Positions 57,541 to 64,000 of a stretch of DNA of 64,000 nucleotides are shown here, in pieces. The notes beneath the pieces were generated by a model. The model was not told the origin of the DNA. It made no database searches and saw only the letters and a program-made list of their open reading frames with translations. Origin of the DNA: Paenirhizobium selenitireducens ATCC BAA-1503. Lineage in GTDB: Bacteria; Pseudomonadota; Alphaproteobacteria; Rhizobiales; Rhizobiaceae. Numbering within the stretch: the stretch's first letter is position 1; each line of letters starts with the position of its first letter. The stretch lies in contig NZ_JAEG01000002.1 in assembly GCF_000518785.1 (NCBI RefSeq), forward strand, positions 310,001 through 374,000. Direction: 5' to 3'. The position numbers and the translations under genes were made by a program.

Positions 57541-57709
57541 GGAGTCCGTTAAGCGCTCTGGCGTTTGCGGGCGAGAATCCGGCACTGGCCGTATCCTTAC
57601 CCCATAAAGCGCGCCCGAATGCCGGCGTCAATCGCGCCGGTCGGTGGTCCACCGGAAGGTGTCGACCGACGCTCAAGCCCGGCAGCGGGCCAAGGTTCAG
57701 GGCCAGGGC

Positions 57710-58603
57710 TCAGATCCGCGCCTCGCGGCGATACATCACCGCCAGCAGGACGAGCATGGAAAAGAGCGCCATGTCGCGCCAGGCAAGCGGCAGGTAGGAG
57801 CCCCAGAGCGTTTCGGCGAACCCGTAGACCGCGGCCCCGAGCGCCGAACGCAACGGCACGGAATGACCGCCGATCGCGGCGATCAGCACCACCTTGAGGC
57901 CGAACAGCAGACCGGAGGAGAAATCCATCGTGCCGTAGTAGGAGGTGACCAAGATGGCGCAGACCGTCGCGACGAAGGCGGCGGACAGATAGGACAGCGC
58001 GAAGACCGCGTCGGCGTTCACGCCGCAAAGCTGCGCGGCATTTGCATCGTCCGCCACCGCCCGCCAGACGCGCCCCGCCCTCGTGCGCACCAGCAGCAGA
58101 TGGCCGAGCGCCACCAGGGCCGCCATGATCGCCGCATTGCCGAGCTGGATGGCCGTCAGCCCCACCTCCGCTCCGCCGTGACGAAAGAAGACGAGCCGGT
58201 CGTTGAGAAAGGGCGACAGCCAGATCTCGCGGCTGTCCATGGCAAGCCGGGTCGATTCCGACAGCAGGATCAGCAGGGCGAGCGAGGCGACGATGACGGC
58301 ATTCGGCGAATGCCGGTGCAGCGGACGCATCACGTAGCGCGCAATGCCGCCTGCCGTGCCCAGCGTGTAGAGAAGCGACGCGACCGCGGCGAGCGTGAGG
58401 GCGGCCGGCAGGATGAGGAACAGGCTATCCCAGGCGAACTGGGCAAAGATCAGGAAGATCTGCCCCGAGAAGGCGAAGAGAGCGCCATAGGTGATGTCCG
58501 GACGCCGCGTCATGCCGAAGATCAGCGCATAGCCGAAGGCCAGCGCCGCATAGAGCGCCGCGATCGGCACGGCATTGGCCAATTGCTGAAAGAGATAGAC
58601 CAT
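57710..58603 (-). CDS. LivH-like branched-chain amino acid ABC transporter permease
   Basis: 297 residues with about eight membrane spans, in the LivH fold: QQLANAVPIAALYAALAFGYALIFG opening, RAVADDANAAQLCGVNAD (the ATPase-contacting loop) and LKVVLIAAIGGHSVPLRSALG. The LivM, LivG, LivF and binding-protein genes are absent from the window, so it is an orphan or the end of a split cluster. AGGAGG precedes tandem ATG codons; the second (58603) has better spacing. It is divergent from the CGNR gene across a large palindrome. Confidence 0.85.
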   Translation of the reverse strand: MVYLFQQLANAVPIAALYAALAFGYALIFGMTRRPDITYGALFAFSGQIFLIFAQFAWDSLFLILPAALTLAAVASLLYTLGTAGGIARYVMRPLHRHSPNAVIVASLALLILLSESTRLAMDSREIWLSPFLNDRLVFFRHGGAEVGLTAIQLGNAAIMAALVALGHLLLVRTRAGRVWRAVADDANAAQLCGVNADAVFALSYLSAAFVATVCAILVTSYYGTMDFSSGLLFGLKVVLIAAIGGHSVPLRSALGAAVYGFAETLWGSYLPLAWRDMALFSMLVLLAVMYRREARI

Positions 58604-58621
58604 CATCGCCTCCTCTCTCAT

Positions 58622-58655
58622 TTATAACTGGCAAAAACGGTTTTACCAGTTATAA
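58622..58655. promoter_or_regulatory. 34-bp inverted repeat between LivH and CGNR genes
   Basis: TTATAACTGG (58622-58631) and CCAGTTATAA (58646-58655) are perfect 10-base arms. The centre holds AAAAC-G-GTTTT, so the symmetry continues almost throughout. It sits 19 bases before the permease start on one side and 7 bases before the CGNR start on the other. It is a likely operator for the CGNR protein, overlapping both promoters. Confidence 0.7.
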
Positions 58656-58661
58656 TTCCGC

Positions 58662-59213
58662 ATGACCTTTTCCTGGACCCCGCATCGTTTCTCCGGTGGC
58701 GCGCTGGCGTTCGATGTCGCCAACAGCGTGATCCTGCGCTTCGACCGTGACCGCAGCATCGACCGTTTCGCCGTCGAGGAGCAGCTCGCCGCCTTTCCGG
58801 CCGCAGCCGAACAGTTCTGTGCCGAACGCGCCCTGTTCGGCCCGATCGCCCCGGTCGAGGCGCCCAACACCGATGGCTTCCTGCACCTGCGCGAGGCGAT
58901 CGACCGGCATTTTCGCGCACAGGTTCTGGGGCAAGCCGATCGCAGAACGCTGGCGGACCTGCTGGAAGCCGCAGCCCTGATGCTGCGCTTGGCATCGTCG
59001 GAGACAGCGCTCGAGGCGGCAACCGCGCGCTCGGCCCTGCACCTCGCCGCCACGCCGGAACCGGATCGCCTGAAGATCTGCGGCAATTGCGGCTGGCTGT
59101 TTCTCGACCGCAGCAAGAACCGCAGCCGCACATGGTGCGACATGGCGGTCTGCGGCAACCGCATCAAGGCCAATCGCCACTATCGGCGGACACGAAAGGA
59201 AGACGCGACGTGA
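58662..59213 (+). CDS. CGNR zinc finger transcription regulator (ABATE domain)
   Basis: 183 residues. An N-terminal alpha-helical ABATE-like domain (about 10-125, [15 protein letters not shown]) precedes a C-terminal zinc finger with Cys140, Cys143, Cys159 and Cys164, the last in the eponymous CGNR (164-167), followed by basic HYRRTRKE. Proteins of this type bind DNA as stress or ligand-controlled regulators. The ATG is only 6 bases from the palindrome at 58622-58655, which suggests autoregulation. The lipoprotein gene begins within its stop (GTGA). Confidence 0.88.
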   Translation: MTFSWTPHRFSGGALAFDVANSVILRFDRDRSIDRFAVEEQLAAFPAAAEQFCAERALFGPIAPVEAPNTDGFLHLREAIDRHFRAQVLGQADRRTLADLLEAAALMLRLASSETALEAATARSALHLAATPEPDRLKICGNCGWLFLDRSKNRSRTWCDMAVCGNRIKANRHYRRTRKEDAT

Positions 59214-59719
59214 CAGCCCACCGGAAAACCGTGCTCCTCGCCGCCGTCGTCCTGGCGCTCGCCGGCTGCCAGCGCGATGACATCGAGAAACCGCTGGTCA
59301 TCTCCGGCAAGGTCTTCATCTTCAACTATCGCGTGGCACAGGCGACCGCCGTCATCACGCTGGCGCGCAACGGCGCCCTGCCGGACGAGAGCTATGTCGA
59401 GACGACCTTCGAGAACCCGGCCGGCGGCGCGCCGCACGTAACCCGGGCGAAGATCTTTCCCTTTTGGAAGAAGGTCACCGTCGAGAGCCCGCCGATGCGC
59501 TGCATCGCCAAGGACCGCCCCTATGCGGTCTCGATCCGGATCGTCGATGCGGGCGGACGCGAGCTTCAGACGATCGCGACGACCATCGTCTCCAGCCAGG
59601 ACCAGTCGATCCTGCCGTCGAAACCGCTGGTGGTCGGGCCGGTCTACACGAAGAACCCCGAGGTCTTCAAAGCGGACGGCAGCGCCGACTATGCCCAGGA
59701 TCTCTCCTGCCCGAAATGA
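59210..59719 (+). CDS. Lipoprotein of unknown function
   Basis: 169 residues from a GTG start coupled to the CGNR stop, with AAGGAAG upstream. The lipobox LAGC places the lipidated Cys at residue 20. The mature part is a beta-rich domain ([47 protein letters not shown]) ending DLSCPK, so a disulfide between Cys residues is possible. I recognise no family. Co-transcription with the CGNR regulator is likely. Confidence 0.75.
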   Translation: MTAHRKTVLLAAVVLALAGCQRDDIEKPLVISGKVFIFNYRVAQATAVITLARNGALPDESYVETTFENPAGGAPHVTRAKIFPFWKKVTVESPPMRCIAKDRPYAVSIRIVDAGGRELQTIATTIVSSQDQSILPSKPLVVGPVYTKNPEVFKADGSADYAQDLSCPK

Positions 59720-59791
59720 AAGAACCGGGATCTTGCGACCCCAGTTCATCAAACTTTGCAAGGCCTTATGCGGCCGTGCTCAAATCCCGAT

Positions 59792-60214
59792 TCAGCCGAC
59801 GATTTCGGTGTCCGAGAACCAGTACTTGATTTCCTGGGCAGCGGTTTCCGGGGCATCCGAACCGTGCACCGAGTTCTCGCCGATCGACAGGGCGTGGGTC
59901 TTGCGGATGGTGCCTTCATCGGCGTTGGCCGGGTTGGTGGCGCCCATGATTTCGCGGTTCTTCAGGATGGCGTTTTCGCCTTCGAGAACCTGAACGATGG
60001 TCGGGCCCGAGGTCATGCCTTCAACCAGTTCGCCGAAGAAGGGGCGTTCCTTGTGAACGGCGTAGAAGCCTTCGGCTTCGCGCTTGCTCATCCAGACGCG
60101 CTTGGAGGCGACGACGCGCAGGCCGGCGTCTTCGAGCATCTTGGTGATGGCGCCCGTCAGGTTGCGCTTCGTTGCGTCCGGCTTGATCATCGAAAAGGTG
60201 CGTTCAATCGCCAT
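59792..60214 (-). CDS. ndk: Nucleoside diphosphate kinase
   Basis: Equilibrates nucleoside di- and triphosphates through a phosphohistidine. 140 residues, full length. [14 protein letters not shown] opens the protein; catalytic His117 lies in [19 protein letters not shown] and the Kpn-loop region are conserved. It is a single-gene unit; the 172 bases upstream to the AraC gene hold its promoter. Confidence 0.97.
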   Translation of the reverse strand: MAIERTFSMIKPDATKRNLTGAITKMLEDAGLRVVASKRVWMSKREAEGFYAVHKERPFFGELVEGMTSGPTIVQVLEGENAILKNREIMGATNPANADEGTIRKTHALSIGENSVHGSDAPETAAQEIKYWFSDTEIVG

Positions 60215-60386
60215 CGGTCTAGTCCTTTTGTCCTATTGGGAAAGTGGGCGGTTTCTAGCCGTCTCAGGCCCTGAAAACAAGGGGGATGGACGAATTTCAC
60301 GCCAGCGTCATACTAATCATCGCCATCCTGACGCGACGCCTCCTGGCCCAGGGCGTACAAGGAACGGTCATCAACTGGAGCGGTCC

Positions 60387-61253
60387 ATGCAAAGACTTTC
60401 CGACAGCGCGCGGCGCTATACACGGGCGCTGCCGGACATGGCGGTGCACTGCTCGATCCTGCAGGCCTCGACGGGGCAGTTCCGGCGTTTCCACATCGAC
60501 CAGCCGGCCATCATCCTGGTCAGGCAAGGCTGGAAGCGTGCGGCAACCGAGCACGGACACGTCAGCGCGGGGCCGGGACAGGCGATATTCCTGCCCCAGG
60601 GGTTCGAATGCACGGTGACCAACGGGGTCGGCGCGGACGGCGCCTATCATTCCGACGCCTATGTGCTCGCTCCCAGCCTCGTGGCGCTCTATGCCGACCC
60701 GAAACTCCGTCCGACCTCGGAGGCGACGCTGATCGAGCCCGACACCGGATTCCGTCAGGCGCTCGAGCGCGCCTCCGAAACGATCTCGCAAGGGGATGAG
60801 ACCGAAGAGGCGGTGCACCGTCATGTTCTCGGCGAACTGGTCATCCGGCTGCAGGCGCTCGGGATCGGCCTGCTGCCCGATGCGCGCGAAAACCTCGCCC
60901 TGCGCATCCGAACGCTGGTTCGCTCCGACCCCGCGTGCGACTGGACGGCCGGCACGATTGCCCGCCGGGTCGGGATGAGCGAGCAGACACTGCGGCGCAA
61001 GCTGGCTCTCCTGAACACCAGCCTCACCGAAGTGATTGCCGACGTGCGCATGACGACGGCGCTTGCGCTGCTGCAGGCAACCGAACTGCCGATCAACCGC
61101 ATCGCGCTCGACGTGGGCTATGAATCGGCATCGAAGTTTGCGGCACGGTTCCGCACCCGGTTCGGCCTCTCGCCGCGAGACATCCGCATCGCAGCGGAGG
61201 CGGATGAGCGTTCCGGGGCAGAGGTCGAGCGCCCCAGAGCCGCGGCGGAGTAG
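60387..61253 (+). CDS. AraC-family transcription regulator
   Basis: 288 residues. The N-terminal cupin-like sensor (about 20-110, AIILVRQGWKRAATEHGHVS then PGQAIFLPQGFECTV) is followed by a C-terminal double helix-turn-helix: WTAGTIARRVGMSEQTLRRKL and INRIALDVGYESASKFAARF with the RFGLSPRDIR signature. The ATG has GGAG 6 bases upstream; the frame before it is antisense to ndk. Its target is probably the YbhB-like gene 44 bases downstream. Confidence 0.9.
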   Translation: MQRLSDSARRYTRALPDMAVHCSILQASTGQFRRFHIDQPAIILVRQGWKRAATEHGHVSAGPGQAIFLPQGFECTVTNGVGADGAYHSDAYVLAPSLVALYADPKLRPTSEATLIEPDTGFRQALERASETISQGDETEEAVHRHVLGELVIRLQALGIGLLPDARENLALRIRTLVRSDPACDWTAGTIARRVGMSEQTLRRKLALLNTSLTEVIADVRMTTALALLQATELPINRIALDVGYESASKFAARFRTRFGLSPRDIRIAAEADERSGAEVERPRAAAE

Positions 61254-61297
61254 TCCTCGGAGTAGTGTCGGGCTTCCCAATCGAGAGGAACCCGATC

Positions 61298-61846
61298 ATG
61301 ACATTCAGAGCCTTCGCCGCCGCCGCCGCACTGACCACCCTCGCCGGCATGCCCGCACTCGCCGCCGATTTCTCGCTGTCGAGCCCCGATCTCAAGGACG
61401 GCGGCAGTCTTGCCAAGGCGCAGGTCTCCAACACCTTCGGCTGCGACGGCGGCAATGTATCGCCGGCGCTGTCGTGGCAGAATGCGCCGGCCGGAACCAG
61501 GAGCTTCGTCGTCAGTGCCTACGATCCGGATGCGCCCACAGGCTCGGGCTTCTGGCATTGGGTGATGTTCAACATCCCGGCCGATGTGGAGGCGCTCGAT
61601 GCCGGGATCACCCCGGACAACGGCGCGCCCAAGGGCGCGGTCCAGAGCCGGGCGGATGCAGGCTTTGCCAGCTATCTCGGCGCATGCCCGCCGCCCGGCC
61701 AGACGCACCGCTATGTCTTCAGCGTCTCGGCCCTTTCGGTCGACAAGCTCGAACTTGACGAAAGCGCAAGCGGCGCGCTGATCGGCTTCATGACCAATGC
61801 GAATGCGCTGGCCCGCGCCTCCCTTACCGTCACCTATGGCCGTTGA
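61298..61846 (+). CDS. YbhB/YbcL Raf kinase inhibitor-like protein, exported
   Basis: 182 residues. A signal peptide (FAAAAALTTLAGMPALA) leads to the periplasm. The phosphatidylethanolamine-binding-protein fold shows LSWQNAPAGTRSFVVSAYDP, FWHWVMFNIP, and GACPPPGQTHRYVFSVSAL. Bacterial members have no settled role. AGAGGA precedes the ATG. It follows the AraC gene on the same strand. Confidence 0.9.
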   Translation: MTFRAFAAAAALTTLAGMPALAADFSLSSPDLKDGGSLAKAQVSNTFGCDGGNVSPALSWQNAPAGTRSFVVSAYDPDAPTGSGFWHWVMFNIPADVEALDAGITPDNGAPKGAVQSRADAGFASYLGACPPPGQTHRYVFSVSALSVDKLELDESASGALIGFMTNANALARASLTVTYGR

Positions 61847-61868
61847 ACGACCTTCGGCCCGCCCCCAT

Positions 61869-62552
61869 TCAGGCGACCGCCCGCGCCTCTCCGTCATAGA
61901 GGTCGAGGCAGCGCTCGAACCACAGGCGGGCCGGATCGTCTTCGGCCAGATGGATCGAGCCGGTGGTGATGCGCAGCCATTGCAGCGCGCCGAACGGGAT
62001 GTAGTCGCAAAACAGCGGCCGCTCGCCGCCGATGAAGGGCTGGAACTTCAGCATGTGCCGCAGGGGCTCGAGCTTGGCCGGGAAAGCGGCGATCTCGGCG
62101 GCGCGATCGGGTGCCACCTGTTCGAGCGGCTTGCCGAAACGTTCCTCGCGGTTGGAGCGGAAATAGGCCTTGTCGACGGGCGCCAGCATGTCGTGGATGT
62201 CGAGGAGCGCGATGCGGCTGATTGCCGTGTGCAGCACCATCTGCGAATAGCCTTCGACGAAACGCGCCATGGCCTTGCCACCCTCGCCGCGAAACAGCGA
62301 CGGCCGCTCCGGATAGGTCTCCTCCAGATAGAGGGCGATGGCAAAGCTGTCGGCCACCAGTTGTTCGCCGTCGCGCAGCAGCGGGACGATCTTCGTCGCG
62401 CCGTTCTCCACCTTGGGGATTTCGGTGAACGGCAGCGGCGTCTCGGCGAAATCGAGGCCCTTGTGGCGCAGCGACATTACCGTCTTCCAGCAATGGGGCG
62501 AGAACGGGCGGGCGCTGTCAGCGCCGCAAAGGGTGTAGAGCGTTCTGGACAT
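61869..62552 (-). CDS. Glutathione S-transferase family protein, LigE-like
   Basis: 227 residues. The N-domain begins TLYTLCGADSARPFSPHCWK, with Ser in the catalytic area, and has IPKVENGATKIVPLLRDG and ADSFAIALYLEETYP, the glutathione site. The C-domain is helical (KAMARFVEGYSQMVLHTAIS). The pattern resembles beta-etherase-like transferases. AAGGAATG precedes the ATG. Convergent with the YbhB-like gene and divergent from the DinB gene. Confidence 0.87.
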   Translation of the reverse strand: MSRTLYTLCGADSARPFSPHCWKTVMSLRHKGLDFAETPLPFTEIPKVENGATKIVPLLRDGEQLVADSFAIALYLEETYPERPSLFRGEGGKAMARFVEGYSQMVLHTAISRIALLDIHDMLAPVDKAYFRSNREERFGKPLEQVAPDRAAEIAAFPAKLEPLRHMLKFQPFIGGERPLFCDYIPFGALQWLRITTGSIHLAEDDPARLWFERCLDLYDGEARAVA

Positions 62553-62702
62553 CGGTCATTCCTTGTGGCGATGGCGGGCGGTGGCGGCGAACTCGAACGC
62601 AAAATCCGCCAACAATCAAATCAGGAAATTTCATCGGTTTCATCAAACCAACTTGTGGCGATCCCGGTTAGGATACCGCGAGCCCATTCATCGGAGACAG
62701 TC

Positions 62703-63212
62703 ATGCGCCAGCATTTCCAGATGTTCGCCGCCTATAATCGCTGGGCGAACGCCGTTCTTTACGAAGCGGCAGGCCAGCTCGACAACGAAGAACTCAATCG
62801 CAATGCGGGCGGGTTCTTCGGTTCCCTGTTCGGCACGATGAGCCACATTCTCGTGGCCGACCGGATATGGCTTCACCGCTTCACCGGGCAAGGACCGACC
62901 TACCAGGCGCTCAACGCGCGGCCTTGCGACAATTTCGCCGACCTGGCCTCGGCGCGTGCGGCAGAGGACGAGCGGATCGTCGCGTGGATCGACGGCCTGA
63001 GCGCCGAACAACTCGAAGCGACGATCGCCTATACGCCGGTGAGCAACCCCGTTCCGGTCAGCCACAAGCTGGCACCCGGCCTGTCGCATTTCTTCAACCA
63101 CCAGACCCATCACCGCGGCCAGTGCCACATGACGCTGACGGCGCTCGGCAAGCCCTCGCTGGCGCTCGATCTGCTCTACTTCCTGCGGCAACAGGGCCAG
63201 GCCTGGCTTTAG
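62703..63212 (+). CDS. DinB family protein
   Basis: 169 residues, a four-helix bundle with a metal-binding triad: His48 (TMSHILVADRIWLHRF), His133 and His137 (FNHQTHHRGQCHMTL). FAAYNRWANAVLYEAA at the N-terminus is typical. Related proteins are thiol transferases for bacillithiol or mycothiol; in a glutathione organism the role is unknown. It is followed by a terminator. Confidence 0.9.
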   Translation: MRQHFQMFAAYNRWANAVLYEAAGQLDNEELNRNAGGFFGSLFGTMSHILVADRIWLHRFTGQGPTYQALNARPCDNFADLASARAAEDERIVAWIDGLSAEQLEATIAYTPVSNPVPVSHKLAPGLSHFFNHQTHHRGQCHMTLTALGKPSLALDLLYFLRQQGQAWL

Positions 63213-63240
63213 GCGCCGGTCGAGAGATATTCTGAACGAG

Positions 63241-63270
63241 AAAAGCCGGCGGATCGCTCCGCCGGCTTCT
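63241..63270. terminator. Bidirectional intrinsic terminator
   Basis: GCCGGCGGA (63245-63253) pairs with TCCGCCGGC (63258-63266) around TCGC. AAAA precedes and TTCT follows. It ends the DinB gene and the convergent chemotaxis gene. Confidence 0.85.
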
Positions 63271-63295
63271 GAACGTTGGTCATGCGATGCGCCTG

Positions 63296-64000
63296 TCAGG
63301 CGGCGCGCTGGCGCCGCGCGTAGCCGTTGCCGCCGGAGATCTGGAAGCGGACCATCAGCTGTTCGAGCGCGGACGCCTCGTTGGCGAGCGACTGGATGGC
63401 GGCCGAGGATTCCTCGACCATTGCCGCGTTCTGCTGGGTATTGCGGTCGATCTGGCCGATGGCGGCGTCGATCTCGGTAAGACCGGTCGACTGTTCGCGG
63501 GCGCTGCGCACGATCTTCTCGACTTCCACGCTGATGGCAGTGACTTCGTTGGCGATGGTGTGCAGCGCCTCACCCGTCTGGTCGACCAGGCCGACGCCGT
63601 TCTTGACCTCGGCGCCCGAAGCATTGATCAGCGCCTTGATGTCCTTGGCGGCATTGGCGGAACGCTGGGCGAGCTCGCGCACTTCCTGGGCAACGACGGC
63701 AAAGCCCTTGCCGGCTTCACCGGCACGCGCTGCCTCGACACCGGCATTCAGCGCCAAGAGGTTGGTCTGGAAGGCGATCTCGTCGATCACGTTGATGATC
63801 TGCGAAATCTCGCGGGACGAGGTCTCGATCTTGCCCATGGCCTGAACGGCATTGGTGACGATCGAGCCTGAACGCTCGGCGCCGTTGCGGGCATGCTCGA
63901 CCAGACGTCCGACATTTTCGGCGACCTTGGCCGTCTGCTGCACGGTTTCGGTGACGTTGCTGAGCGCGCTTGCGGTTTCTTCGATCGAAGCCGCCTGGCG
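63296..64000 (-). CDS. Methyl-accepting chemotaxis protein, C-terminal part
   Basis: 235 residues of the signalling domain; the gene continues past the right edge, so sensor and membrane spans are not seen. The hairpin tip is [20 protein letters not shown] then [18 protein letters not shown], which binds CheA and CheW. The methylation helix has [13 protein letters not shown]. The C-terminus ends [11 protein letters not shown], without an obvious CheR-binding pentapeptide (NWETF). Confidence 0.93.
   Translation of the reverse strand, partial: RQAASIEETASALSNVTETVQQTAKVAENVGRLVEHARNGAERSGSIVTNAVQAMGKIETSSREISQIINVIDEIAFQTNLLALNAGVEAARAGEAGKGFAVVAQEVRELAQRSANAAKDIKALINASGAEVKNGVGLVDQTGEALHTIANEVTAISVEVEKIVRSAREQSTGLTEIDAAIGQIDRNTQQNAAMVEESSAAIQSLANEASALEQLMVRFQISGGNGYARRQRAA

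Overview
This window is chromosomal DNA from an alphaproteobacterium, most probably a member of the Rhizobiaceae (Rhizobium, Agrobacterium, Sinorhizobium and relatives). The evidence is the high GC content, the block glyA-nrdR-ribD with ribH-nusB, the ldtR-ldtP pair beside it, the chain ppx-ppk-hdaA-AI-2E permease-purM-purN, and a Doc toxin paired with an AbrB-type antitoxin. Species cannot be assigned. No rRNA, tRNA, CRISPR array, insertion sequence or prophage was recognised.

Layout. 1-4.8 kb: nusB (cut), ribH, a 25-residue membrane peptide with a larger membrane protein, ribD, nrdR, glyA; riboflavin synthase (ribE) is not in its usual place. 4.9-8.2 kb: a tight four-gene unit of a FAD oxidoreductase with an exported N-terminus and three uncharacterised membrane or envelope proteins. 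8.3-10.5 kb: L,D-transpeptidase LdtP and its MarR-type regulator LdtR. 10.7-16.1 kb: DUF6163 protein, hemB, small membrane proteins, bpt, a DMT exporter and an Acg-type nitroreductase. 16.2-19.2 kb: AbrB-Doc module and parC. 19.4-23.2 kb: exported protein of unknown function, cytochrome P450 and LpxL-like acyltransferase. 23.2-32.8 kb: aspS, MFS transporter, multicopper oxidase, metallo-hydrolase, rnd, GNAT, Rsm22-like methyltransferase and a DUF2891 protein.

32.9-34.7 kb: phytase-like secreted esterase and a small RhiA-like protein. 34.8-42.4 kb: polyphosphate metabolism (ppx, ppk), replication control (hdaA), permease and purMN. 42.4-48.1 kb: SDR, omptin outer-membrane protease, Nudix hydrolase, molybdopterin oxidoreductase and rlmJ. 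48.3-53.3 kb: low-GC small gene, secreted protein, flippase-like protein, RNase T2, glutathione transferase, beta-barrel protein and pteridine-reductase-like SDR. 53.3-56.8 kb: uvrC-pgsA-moaD-moaE. 56.8-64 kb: membrane-anchored methyltransferase, orphan LivH permease divergent from a CGNR regulator across a 34-bp inverted repeat, lipoprotein, ndk, AraC regulator, YbhB protein, glutathione transferase, DinB protein and the end of a chemotaxis receptor.

Most of the window is core metabolism and information processing. The least explained parts are the four-gene unit at 4.9-8.2 kb, the CGNR/LivH pair with its large palindrome, the P450-acyltransferase pair, the omptin and the RhiA-like protein. 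Long open frames opposite real genes (up to 1124 codons) were judged shadows caused by high-GC codon use.
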